In this document: positions 1 through 7,003 of the stretch, one piece after another
Layout: every line of letters starts with the position of its first letter
How positions within the stretch are numbered: the first letter of the stretch is position 1
Origin: SIAJ01 sp036266155
GTDB lineage: Bacteria; Planctomycetota; Planctomycetia; Gemmatales; Gemmataceae
Assembly (NCBI GenBank): GCA_036266155.1
Contig: DATANR010000043.1
Location: 1 to 7,018, forward strand
DNA length: 7,018 nt
Direction: 5' to 3'
Notes under the pieces: model-generated
Seen by the model: only the letters and a program-made list of their open reading frames with translations
The model's database searches: none
What the model was told of the DNA's origin: nothing
Program-made: the position numbers and the translations under genes

Positions 1-31
1 CAGCACGGCGGGCTTACGCCTCGACGCTCGC

Positions 32-3000
32 CTAAACCGGTTCCGTCAGCGGCTCTTCCCAATCGTCCAGTTGCCGCTGTAATTCGGCAAACGTGAGTCG
101 AACCGGTTCGGCGGGCCGTGGCGGGACGGTCGCGGCGTCACGTACGCGATCGACCTCGTCGCGGAGTTTGCGCAACCATTGCGGCACGTCGAGGCCGACG
201 CCGATCGGGTTGTCGGCCAGCGGTTGAAGTTGCTCGGACAGCCGTTGAAATGCCGGGCCGCCGACGGCGTTGCCGGCACGTGCCTCGGCGGCGGCGGGAT
301 CGACCAGGGCGCACAACCGATCCAAGGCAAGTGGCCGCAAGAAGCGTTCTTCAATGCGGTCGCGAATGGTTCGCAAACGCACCGCATGCTCGGCCTCTTT
401 CTCTGCCAGCTTCTCCATCAGCTCCGTCGCCAGCGGACGAGAGAAGTCGGCGATGCTCTTTTCCCAGCGCTCCGCGACGTCGGGCAAGCCCTTGCGGCAC
501 AATGCCTCGTGCGCGAGCACCAGCGGGCGCATCCGCCAGGCGTAGCGTTCGTACTTGGCCTTCAGGCGTAAGAAATCCAGCAATACGTAGAGGTTTTCAC
601 CGTAGTCCGACCACGTCGTCGTCGTGTTGTAGTCGCGATACTCCTCGTAGTGTTCGGCGATCGTGTGCAGCACGATCTCCAGGAACTGCACGGCCGCCGA
701 GCGTGCGAGTTTGCCTCGTTCGATGTCGCCGAGGAGTTTCTCCGGGCGGTGGTCCGCATCTCCTTGCTCGATCAAACCATCAAGCCACTCGGCCACGCCG
801 CGATGCAACAGCCCGCGCACATTCCCGTAGGTCAAGAAATGAGCGGTAAACAACTCGCGACCGTACTTGCGGACGAACGCGCGGAACGGCGCCCATTCCG
901 AGTCGTCCATCACGGCCTCGATCGCCGAGAGACGCAGCGTCGTGCTGTGCTGGACCCAGATGGTCAAGAATGAATCGGCGATTTTGCGGAGGATCTCAAC
1001 CAGCGGCTCGGTCTCGGTGCTTTCGTCCTTATCCCAGGCATTGGCGGCTTCGAGCAACGTGTCGACGACCGAGCGAAGTGCGATGCGAAACAGTCGATCG
1101 AACTCCGATACGCGCCGACCCGATTCGGGCCCGTTCTTTTCCAATGATTTCGCCAATCGGACGAGGTGATAGGTCTCGCGAATGAGTCCGAGGGGCGGCA
1201 AGCGTTCTAGCAGCGATTCGAGCAGTGCCAGCGTGGAACGGGCTCGCAAGATCGGCCGGGGATCGCCGCCTTCGGAAAGCGGTACAAAGAGCAAGGGCTC
1301 GTCGGCCATGGCGTGAACGAGGTCCGGAAGACGGGCGCGCACATCATCCGAGCCGCGGGCCGCCACCGCACGTTCCACCTCGCCGGCTGCTTCTTCCCAC
1401 GGCGCCAAATCAGTCGGGCTGGCCGCGGAACCGCCGGCCACGGCAGCGAGCGCCCGTATCGCACGGCCGATTTCGACACAGGTGTCGAGCGCCGTATCCG
1501 TGAGGTGGTCCTTGGTCATGCGCCGGCGGTCATATTCCATCACGTCGTCGACGCCGCCGACGGGATCAGGGACGGCAATGTCATGGAGGGCCAGCACGAA
1601 TTCTTCCAGGTCCATGTGCCATTGCTGGGCGGTTTCGAGCCATGCCGCGGGTGAATCACCGGCCAGATTTTTCCCGCTCGGCGTCTGCACCGCCTGCACG
1701 GGCTTCGCGGCCGCACGCCACAATTCCGCCACAGCGGTGAGAAAAGCCAGCCGCTGTTCGAGGTCGCGGGCTGCTTCCTCTAACGCGAATTCCTCCTTTG
1801 GGGCCGGCCCGCCGCCGGCGAGCGCGCCCTCCTGACCATCGTCCGCCGAGTCCTTGAAGGTCACGCCTTCGTAGGCGGACTCATAAACATTGTCGCCCGA
1901 GTGGCGGCCGCCCAGCCCCGGGATCGCGGGCACGTGCCACAAATCGTCAGCGTTCGCGGCGAGCAACGCAAAAAAGCGCGGCACAATTGTGGTGCGCTCG
2001 GCTGAAGCCAACGCCCCCTCCAGCCACCGTGCGGAGAGTTCGTGAAACGATGCAGCGCCGTCCTCGAGCGGCACGCTGGCCGCCTCGCTCAGCCACGCGA
2101 TGAGCAGCGCCAGCGACGCACGCCAGTCTTGCTGCACCAGTAGAGCCTCGATCACCTGGGCAAACGCGGCGGGCGACGTGAAGCCCTCGCGCCGTTCACG
2201 CCAGAAGGCAATGTCTTCCTTGGCGCCGGTCTCTCCCGTTTTCGCGCGCTTATTCCATTCAGCCAATGCTCGGGCCACGTGGAGGGCCGCGTCCGCCCGT
2301 TCGCCGCCGTTAAGGCGGGGAAGATCACTCACCTCGTACGCGGCAAACTTGTCCCACCAAACCGCCAGTTTGCGGACGCCTTTGGTCAATGATTCACCCA
2401 GTCGAGCGTTGCCGGCCGACGCCGACGCTGCCAGCAGTCGCGCATACAGATGAAATTGCCGCATCAAGGCATCGATCAATTCCTCATTGCGGTGGTCGTG
2501 CGTGCTGTCTTCACGCGACTGGAAGAGAGGGTAGAGTCCCTGATAACCGAGAATGTTCCACGGATCGGCCAGGGCGCCGCACTCGATACCACGCGTCGTC
2601 AAATCCTCCACCTCGGGCAAGAGCGCGGCGGCCTCGGCCAGGCGTCCGTCAACGGCACCAAGCTCGGCCGCGGTTTGCCGGATGGCAATCTCGGACAGGA
2701 TGCGCGCTGACGTCGTCGGAATGCGCGACGCATATTGCCGGCTCGCCGCGGGGAAACCAAGTTCCGCCAACAACACCGCCAACTCGTGGTTCTGCAACTG
2801 GGCCGCGCGCTGCTTGGCCAATTCTTGATTGAGGTGCTGGCGAATGCCGCCAAACGGCTGCTTGAGCCGCTTGGCCTCGGCACGCAAGAGGTCGCCGTGA
2901 TCGCCGCCGATGGTTTCGAGCAACTTGGTGTAGAAGGTGTCGCGGTAGCGAGCGACTTCGGGCACCAGTGTCGCCAGCCGCGCATCGGAGTCGTGGGCCG

Positions 3001-3937
3001 TCGGCCCGTCGCCACAGACGCCGGACGCCATCAAGATGGTACCGGCCAGCACGGCGGCCGCTTCGAAAAGGAGCGCCCCTTCGGGGTCAAGCACGCTGGC
3101 ATGATTGGGGCTGGGCGTCGTCATGCGAGTGATGAGTGCGTCGAGCACGGCCTGACGAACGACGAACCGCCGGTAGTGACCCTTGTTGTCGATCAGATGC
3201 GGGTCCCATTCGCCAAACAGATAATTCGGTCGCCGATTCACGGGATGCCCATGGTCGTAAGCGCGCGGGTCGAACGCAAGTTCATCCATGTGCCCCAGGT
3301 TGAACCAGGCGGCGATCTTGATCTCGTCGGGCGTCTGTTCGAGGATGCGAATCGCCTGGGCCACCACGTTCCGATACACGCCTGTCGCGGCGCCGACGCT
3401 TTGCAAGTAGATCGGAACGGGCCGCAATCGTTCGTGTGGATACAGTTCGGTTTGCGCTCGCGTCTCGAGGCCCGCGATGGGTCGATGTCCGACGTAGTCG
3501 TTCAGCTTGTGCAGCGCCCCCGCGACAATGCGGTCGCGTTCCTCCCACGGACCACCTTGAGAGAGAACGGCTTCGCAAATCCGTGCCAGGACGAACGAGT
3601 TGAAAAGCGCTCGATCCGATTGGTGGGCGAGCATGTCGCGATGATGCTCGCGATAAGCCTTTGGTACGTCAACGAACGCGATGTTGGCCGCCGCGGTCGC
3701 TTGAGTGACATCGCGAAACGCCGCCGACCCCGATTTGTTGAGTTCCTGCGCCCTGGCAACCAGCCACGCACCGAGTGCGTCGCGCGGGGATTCCGCCACC
3801 TGGGACGAAAGTACCGAGTAGGCGTCGTCCAGGGCCCGCTGAAACTTCGCGTCGGGCCGGCCGTCGGAGAAATTCAAATAACCGAGCAATGCCTGCGGTG
3901 GAACCCGCTCGGCAAGCCCAGGCAAGGAGGCGTCCAT
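32..3937 (-). CDS. Giant uncharacterised helical protein (about 1301 aa), planctomycete type
   Basis: I cannot assign a function. From ATG at 3937 to TAG at 32-34 the gene encodes about 1301 residues that read as almost entirely alpha-helical, with no signal peptide and no convincing membrane segment (residues 289-309 are hydrophobic but contain a Glu), so a cytoplasmic location is likely. Distinctive stretches are YDHGHPVNRRPNYLFGEWDP (227-246), DPWNILGYQGLYPLF (458-472), an acidic/glycine linker with NVYESAYEGVTFKDS (683-697), and an aromatic patch EHYEEYRDY...YGENLYVLLDF (1095-1122). Residues 1170-1200 look like a charged coiled coil. I recall similar large proteins in planctomycetes, but from memory only. 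An in-frame ATG at 3979 would add 14 residues. I prefer 3937 because a possible -10 element (3981-3986) puts the transcript start near or after 3979. Neither start has a Shine-Dalgarno sequence. The gene stands alone and is divergent from the next one. Confidence 0.85.
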   Translation of the reverse strand: MDASLPGLAERVPPQALLGYLNFSDGRPDAKFQRALDDAYSVLSSQVAESPRDALGAWLVARAQELNKSGSAAFRDVTQATAAANIAFVDVPKAYREHHRDMLAHQSDRALFNSFVLARICEAVLSQGGPWEERDRIVAGALHKLNDYVGHRPIAGLETRAQTELYPHERLRPVPIYLQSVGAATGVYRNVVAQAIRILEQTPDEIKIAAWFNLGHMDELAFDPRAYDHGHPVNRRPNYLFGEWDPHLIDNKGHYRRFVVRQAVLDALITRMTTPSPNHASVLDPEGALLFEAAAVLAGTILMASGVCGDGPTAHDSDARLATLVPEVARYRDTFYTKLLETIGGDHGDLLRAEAKRLKQPFGGIRQHLNQELAKQRAAQLQNHELAVLLAELGFPAASRQYASRIPTTSARILSEIAIRQTAAELGAVDGRLAEAAALLPEVEDLTTRGIECGALADPWNILGYQGLYPLFQSREDSTHDHRNEELIDALMRQFHLYARLLAASASAGNARLGESLTKGVRKLAVWWDKFAAYEVSDLPRLNGGERADAALHVARALAEWNKRAKTGETGAKEDIAFWRERREGFTSPAAFAQVIEALLVQQDWRASLALLIAWLSEAASVPLEDGAASFHELSARWLEGALASAERTTIVPRFFALLAANADDLWHVPAIPGLGGRHSGDNVYESAYEGVTFKDSADDGQEGALAGGGPAPKEEFALEEAARDLEQRLAFLTAVAELWRAAAKPVQAVQTPSGKNLAGDSPAAWLETAQQWHMDLEEFVLALHDIAVPDPVGGVDDVMEYDRRRMTKDHLTDTALDTCVEIGRAIRALAAVAGGSAASPTDLAPWEEAAGEVERAVAARGSDDVRARLPDLVHAMADEPLLFVPLSEGGDPRPILRARSTLALLESLLERLPPLGLIRETYHLVRLAKSLEKNGPESGRRVSEFDRLFRIALRSVVDTLLEAANAWDKDESTETEPLVEILRKIADSFLTIWVQHSTTLRLSAIEAVMDDSEWAPFRAFVRKYGRELFTAHFLTYGNVRGLLHRGVAEWLDGLIEQGDADHRPEKLLGDIERGKLARSAAVQFLEIVLHTIAEHYEEYRDYNTTTTWSDYGENLYVLLDFLRLKAKYERYAWRMRPLVLAHEALCRKGLPDVAERWEKSIADFSRPLATELMEKLAEKEAEHAVRLRTIRDRIEERFLRPLALDRLCALVDPAAAEARAGNAVGGPAFQRLSEQLQPLADNPIGVGLDVPQWLRKLRDEVDRVRDAATVPPRPAEPVRLTFAELQRQLDDWEEPLTEPV

Positions 3938-3980
3938 CGTATGCCGTCCGAGGCGAGGCGAAACGAAACGAACTCTCATC

Positions 3981-4010
3981 AGAATAGCGGGCCGAGCGGC
4001 TGATTGGGAA
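3981..4010 (-). promoter_or_regulatory. Possible promoter of the giant minus-strand gene
   Basis: On the minus strand TTCCCA (4010-4005) and TATTCT (3986-3981) are 18 bp apart, each matching the sigma-70 hexamers at four of six positions. The predicted start, about 3974, leaves a leader of about 37 nt before ATG 3937. That leader contains two doubled pentamers (CGTTT twice, CGCCT twice; 3951-3970). The match is weak in high-GC DNA, and support comes mainly from its position. Confidence 0.3.
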
Positions 4011-4060
4011 GTGTACGTCTGCCGCGGGACCGATTCCTTCGCTTCGTTGCGCAATTCGCC

Positions 4061-4089
4061 TTGCTTCCGGGCGTGTTCCAGAGTATGGA
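4061..4089 (+). promoter_or_regulatory. Possible promoter of the M48-like lipoprotein gene
   Basis: TTGCTT (4061-4066) and TATGGA (4084-4089) are separated by exactly 17 bp and lie 24 bp before the ATG at 4113. Each hexamer matches the sigma-70 consensus at only three of six positions, so this is a candidate based on spacing and location. It would fire divergently from the candidate at 3981-4010. Confidence 0.22.
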
Positions 4090-4103
4090 CCGACCGCTTA
4101 TCT

Positions 4104-4109
4104 GGAGGT
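4104..4109 (+). promoter_or_regulatory. Shine-Dalgarno GGAGGT fixing the start at 4113
   Basis: GGAGGT lies three bases before the ATG at 4113, slightly close but a strong anti-16S match. It is the only clear Shine-Dalgarno sequence in the window. With the lipoprotein signal that begins exactly at this ATG, it decides the start against the in-frame upstream ATG at 4011. Confidence 0.65.
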
Positions 4110-4112
4110 CCC

Positions 4113-4772
4113 ATGCGCACACGCCTTTACCCTGGGCTCGTCTGCTTCGTTCTGGGCTTGGCCGGCTGCGCCTGGGATGGGTCCGCATTACGCAACCCAT
4201 TCAATTTCGACCGCGAACCGGACACGAGCAAGTTGCCTCCAGCCTCCACGCGCGCCGCGACACGCGTCATTGCCATCGGATCGGAAATCGCAACGCAGAA
4301 CAAGGACGACCTCGGCGTCACGCCAATCTTCTTCACGATGGGCGTGCGCGAGGTGGAAATATCGCATTCCAAATCGGGGATGGTGATCCTGAGCGAAGGG
4401 CTAGTCGATCGCTGTGCCACTGACGCCGACCTTGCCGCGGTGATTTGCCATGAGCTGGGCAAGTTGGCCGCCGAGCATGGGCCACGACGCGTTGCGGAAT
4501 TGGATGCCCCGCCGGCGCCGCGCTTGGCGCCGGACGTCGTGGGCGGCGGCGATGGGCCCGATCAAACTCGTCTCGCCGCGATGGCGAAGTTCGATCGCCG
4601 CGGGCCCGGCGGCTCGCGAAATGGCCGTGAGCCCAAGCGCGATGCCCGCACGCTCGGTGAGAATTTCTACGTCAAGTCCGGCCGCAAGCCTGAAGACTTC
4701 GCACGCATGGACCAGCTGATTCGCGAGGCGGAAGATAACGCCGACAAGCGCGAAAGCGAGAAGCTGCGTTAG
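4113..4772 (+). CDS. Lipoprotein, degenerate M48-like metalloprotease
   Basis: The 219-residue product begins with a short basic segment, a hydrophobic stretch and the lipobox LAGC (16-19), so it should be exported, cut before Cys19 and lipid-anchored. Residues 75-123 follow the M48 peptidase core: a beta region, SEGLVDRCATDADLAAV, then ICHELGKLAAEH. In active M48 enzymes the helix carries HExxH. Here it reads H113-E114-L-G-K117, so the first zinc ligand and the catalytic Glu remain but the second His is Lys. E173-PKR-D177 sits where the third ligand motif ExxAD is expected. The middle (131-172) is rich in Pro, Gly and Arg, and the C-terminus is a charged helix. The whole is shorter than typical M48 proteases. 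I infer an inactive or repurposed relative, perhaps a binding or envelope quality-control protein. The export call is firm; the family call rests on this one motif region. Confidence 0.8.
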   Translation: MRTRLYPGLVCFVLGLAGCAWDGSALRNPFNFDREPDTSKLPPASTRAATRVIAIGSEIATQNKDDLGVTPIFFTMGVREVEISHSKSGMVILSEGLVDRCATDADLAAVICHELGKLAAEHGPRRVAELDAPPAPRLAPDVVGGGDGPDQTRLAAMAKFDRRGPGGSRNGREPKRDARTLGENFYVKSGRKPEDFARMDQLIREAEDNADKRESEKLR

Positions 4773-4778
4773 TTGCAC

Positions 4779-4798
4779 TTCCGGCCGCTTGCCGGGAA
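4779..4798 (+). terminator. GC-rich hairpin after the lipoprotein gene, possible terminator
   Basis: TTCCGGC (4779-4785) pairs with GCCGG-G-AA (4791-4798) around the loop CGCTT, with one bulged G. It lies 7 nt after the stop codon. There is no U-tract behind it, so it is not a canonical intrinsic terminator. It could still stabilise the 3' end or pause transcription before the next gene. Confidence 0.3.
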
Positions 4799-4855
4799 TT
4801 CCGTTCGGCGTATCGTGTCGGCAATCCATCGCCTGCACAATACCCGGACATACAC

Positions 4856-5896
4856 ATGCCCCTCTCCCGACGCAGCCTTCTTTTCGCCGCCAGCATGGCG
4901 GTGTTCGCCTTCCTCCCGTCGTGCAATCGCGGCGGGGACTCCGGCAAGATCAAGGTGGCGTTCGTCACGAATAACCCGGAAGACTTCTGGACGATTGCCG
5001 AGAAGGGGGCGAAGGACGCCGCCGACAAGCACGGCGTCGAACTGATCTTCCGCAAGCCGGACAAGGGCGACACCGGCATCCAGCGCGACATCGTCAATGA
5101 GCTGGTCGCTAAAGGCGTTCAGGGAATCGCCGTCAGCGTGATCAACCCGGAAGAGCAAACACCCGACCTCAAGCAGGTGGCGACCAAGACCAATTTGCTA
5201 ACGGTCGACAACGACGCGACCGCGAGCGGTCGGCTCTGTTACATCGGGACCGACAATTACGAGGCGGGCAAAGCCGTCGGCCGGCTGGTCAAGGAAGTGA
5301 TGCCACAGGGCGGCACCGTGGCCATCTTCGTCGGCCAGATCACGCCGATCAACGCGCGACAACGTTTCCAGGGCGTCGTCGATGAACTCGCCGGCCAGAA
5401 GGACGCCAAGGGGCCGACGATCGGCAAGTACACGCTATACAAGAACGAAGCGATCACCGACGGCGCCCAGCGGGCGACGTGCCTGGACAATGCCAAGGAC
5501 GCCATTGAGAAGCTCACCGGCACGGAAAACGTCTGCATGGTCGGCCTGTGGGCCTACAACGCGCCGGCGATCCTGGAAGCGGCCAAGTCAAAGAACGCGG
5601 CTGCACGTATCAAGATCGTCAGCTTCGATGAATACCCAGATACGCTGACGGCGATTGACAAGGGTGAGATTTACGCGACGGTCGTGCAGGACCCGTACAA
5701 TTTCGGCTACAAGTCCGTGGAACTCATGGCCGAGATGGCGAAGAGTGGCGACAAGTCGGTTGCTACCAACAAGCCGCTGCAGAACATCGATTACCGCGTC
5801 GTCGTCAAGGAAGCGGCCAAGGACCCGGTGACGGGCAAAGATCGCCTCGCGGCTCGCGATTTTCAGAAGGAACTGAACAAGCTCATGGGCAAGTAA
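4856..5896 (+). CDS. RbsB-like sugar ABC transporter substrate-binding lipoprotein
   Basis: The 346-residue product belongs to the RbsB-like periplasmic binding proteins, which capture a sugar or related small solute outside the membrane. The signal has SRRSLL (4-9), a hydrophobic segment and the lipobox LPSC (20-23), predicting a lipid-anchored protein and possibly Tat export. The fold begins at KIKVAFVTNNPEDFW (31-45). Features matching the RbsB pocket by position are N40 and F44/W45, D118-N119 before YIGTDNYEAGK (129-139), R168 in NARQRF, N235 in LWAYNAPA, D258 in VSFDEYPD and Q278 in TVVQDPYNFG. Both lobes are complete, so it should bind ligand; the sugar cannot be named. No ATPase or permease gene is adjacent: the next gene is ribonuclease Z. 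It therefore either serves a transporter encoded elsewhere or acts as a sensor. The start has no Shine-Dalgarno sequence and is set by the signal peptide. Confidence 0.93.
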   Translation: MPLSRRSLLFAASMAVFAFLPSCNRGGDSGKIKVAFVTNNPEDFWTIAEKGAKDAADKHGVELIFRKPDKGDTGIQRDIVNELVAKGVQGIAVSVINPEEQTPDLKQVATKTNLLTVDNDATASGRLCYIGTDNYEAGKAVGRLVKEVMPQGGTVAIFVGQITPINARQRFQGVVDELAGQKDAKGPTIGKYTLYKNEAITDGAQRATCLDNAKDAIEKLTGTENVCMVGLWAYNAPAILEAAKSKNAAARIKIVSFDEYPDTLTAIDKGEIYATVVQDPYNFGYKSVELMAEMAKSGDKSVATNKPLQNIDYRVVVKEAAKDPVTGKDRLAARDFQKELNKLMGK

Positions 5897-5933
5897 CCGA
5901 CCTCACGCCGCGCTGGAGTGACGCGAACGAACC

Positions 5934-5965
5934 CCGTACACGGCAATGGTCTCCGTAGAATACGG
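5934..5965 (+). promoter_or_regulatory. Two CCGT..ACGG palindromes and a -10-like box before ribonuclease Z
   Basis: CCGT-AC-ACGG (5934-5943) and CCGTA-GAA-TACGG (5953-5965) share half-sites, and their centres are about 20 bp apart, close to two helical turns. The second overlaps TAGAAT (5956-5961), five of six bases of a sigma-70 -10 box, 33 bp before the start codon at 5995. No good -35 hexamer is seen. An operator covering the -10 is possible, but such short palindromes also occur by chance. Confidence 0.3.
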
Positions 5966-5994
5966 CTTTCCATCAGTGCGGGGGTCTTGACTCG

Positions 5995-6912
5995 ATGATT
6001 GACGTGGCGCTCTTGGGCACCGGTGGTACGCTGCCGCTGCCCGACCGCTTCTTATCGGCCATGCTGATCCGCTGCGGCGGACAACTTATCCTCATCGATT
6101 GCGGCGAAGGCACGCAGGTCAGTCTGCGCAAGCTCGGGTGGGGACTCAAGGACGTCGGCACCATTCTGCTCACGCACTTCCACGCTGACCACGTCGCCGG
6201 TTTGCCGGGGCTGTTGCTGACCATCGGCAACAGCGGCCGCACGCGCGATGAACCGATGACGATCGTCGGCCCGCGGAACGTGCAACGGGTTGTTGAAAGT
6301 CTGCGCGTCATCGCCCCGCACCTACCCTACCCGGTTCGCTACCGGGAACTGGCCGGCAACCCCGCAGAGTCGCTGTCTGTGGGCCCTCTCCAGGTGACGG
6401 CCTGCCCGGCTGATCATGACATCCCATGCCTGGCGTATCGGCTGAGTCTTTCGCGTGCGCCGGCATTTCAGCCGGAGCGGGCGAAGGCGATCGGCCTTCC
6501 CGTAACGCAGTGGAAATTGCTCCAGCGTGGCGAAACCGTCGTGCACGAGGGTCGTGAAGTGCGCCCCGAGGAAGTGTTGGGCGCGCCGCGGCCAGGCCTC
6601 TCGGTCGGTTTCGTGACCGACAGCCGGCCGACCAAGTCGCTGGTCGAGTTCTTCACCGACGCGGACCTGCTAATCACCGAAGCGACTTACGGCGACCCGG
6701 CCGACCGGCCGAAGGCGATCGAGAACAAGCACATGACGTTCACCGAGGCGGCCACACTTGGAGCGGCTGCACGTGCTCGCCAACTGTGGTTCACGCACTT
6801 CAGTCCGGCGCTGCCGAATCCGGACTACTTCCGACGCGAGGCGGAGGTCGTGTTTCCAAACGTCACGATTGGCCGTGAACATTTGGCGACGACGTTGACC
6901 TTCACGGACTGA
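5995..6912 (+). CDS. rnz: Ribonuclease Z (tRNA 3' endonuclease), MBL fold
   Basis: Ribonuclease Z cuts the 3' trailer from tRNA precursors in the cytoplasm, using two zinc ions held by a metallo-beta-lactamase fold. The 305 residues match the short bacterial form. The full metal site is visible: H61-F-H63-A-D65-H66 (in THFHADHVAGLPGLL), H141 (ADHDIP), D209 (FVTDSRP), H246 (KHMTF) and H268 (THFSP). Between about 155 and 200, PERAKAIGLP...LQRGE...EEVLGAPRPG corresponds to the flexible arm that grips the tRNA elbow. That arm separates ribonuclease Z from other MBL hydrolases. The N-terminus (LLGTGGTLPLPDRFLSAML) and THFSPALPNPDYF resemble, from memory, the version found in clostridia more than the E. 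coli one. ATG 5995 gives an N-terminus of family length; there is no clear Shine-Dalgarno sequence. It is separated by 98 bp from the binding-protein gene and probably has its own promoter. Confidence 0.93.
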   Translation: MIDVALLGTGGTLPLPDRFLSAMLIRCGGQLILIDCGEGTQVSLRKLGWGLKDVGTILLTHFHADHVAGLPGLLLTIGNSGRTRDEPMTIVGPRNVQRVVESLRVIAPHLPYPVRYRELAGNPAESLSVGPLQVTACPADHDIPCLAYRLSLSRAPAFQPERAKAIGLPVTQWKLLQRGETVVHEGREVRPEEVLGAPRPGLSVGFVTDSRPTKSLVEFFTDADLLITEATYGDPADRPKAIENKHMTFTEAATLGAAARARQLWFTHFSPALPNPDYFRREAEVVFPNVTIGREHLATTLTFTD

Positions 6913-6935
6913 TGTGCAAAAATGAGAGATTTGTG

Positions 6936-6963
6936 TTGACGCGATAAACGAACTGGGTAAACT
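6936..6963 (+). promoter_or_regulatory. Sigma-70-like promoter reading out of the window
   Basis: TTGACG (6936-6941) and TAAACT (6958-6963) are 16 bp apart. The -35 matches at five of six positions and the -10 at four of six. The stretch is more AT-rich than its surroundings and lies 23 bp after the ribonuclease Z stop. The expected start is around 6970, inside the hairpin described next. No coding start follows before the window ends, so the product is off the right edge. Confidence 0.5.
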
Positions 6964-6965
6964 CC

Positions 6966-7003
6966 AGGTGGTGGCAATAGGGAAACTTGTTGCTATCCGA
7001 CCT
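6966..7003 (+). other. Long GAAA-capped hairpin, leader or 5' end of a structured RNA
   Basis: The left arm 6966-6981 pairs with 6986-7003 around the tetraloop GAAA (6982-6985). There are sixteen base pairs counting four G-U wobbles, interrupted only by a two-base bulge (C6998, G6999). GNRA tetraloops and G-U pairs are typical of selected RNA rather than of DNA palindromes. The upstream promoter would start transcription near 6970, leaving a 12-bp stem at the very 5' end. CTTTTC (7004-7009) follows, so a weak terminator for ribonuclease Z is an alternative. I do not recognise it as tmRNA, RNase P RNA, SRP RNA or 6S RNA. Confidence 0.45.

Noticed and set aside
1..31. Beginning of another minus-strand gene downstream of the giant gene
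   Set aside because: Only a GTG-like triplet can be found in 31 bp, with no context to support a start.
2735..4003. A 422-codon open frame on the plus strand, antisense to the giant gene
   Set aside because: It mirrors the coding strand of a much longer convincing gene in high-GC DNA. Its product has no recognisable domain and is rich in Arg and Gly, as shadow frames are.
4011..4112. Upstream in-frame ATG at 4011 for the M48-like lipoprotein
   Set aside because: It would bury the signal peptide 34 residues inside the protein. ATG 4113 has GGAGGT before it and begins exactly at the lipoprotein signal.
3938..4120. N-terminal extension of the giant protein to an ATG at 4120
   Set aside because: It would overlap the Shine-Dalgarno sequence and first codons of the divergent lipoprotein gene, and the added residues are polar and low in helix-forming pattern compared with the rest.
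4836..4841. CACAAT as a -10 box for the binding-protein gene
   Set aside because: It matches at only four of six positions with no usable -35 at 16-18 bp upstream, which is too weak to list as a promoter.
6922..6939. Five-codon ORF (MRDLC) just after rnz
   Set aside because: It is too short, has no ribosome-binding site, and ends inside the -35 hexamer of the better supported promoter.
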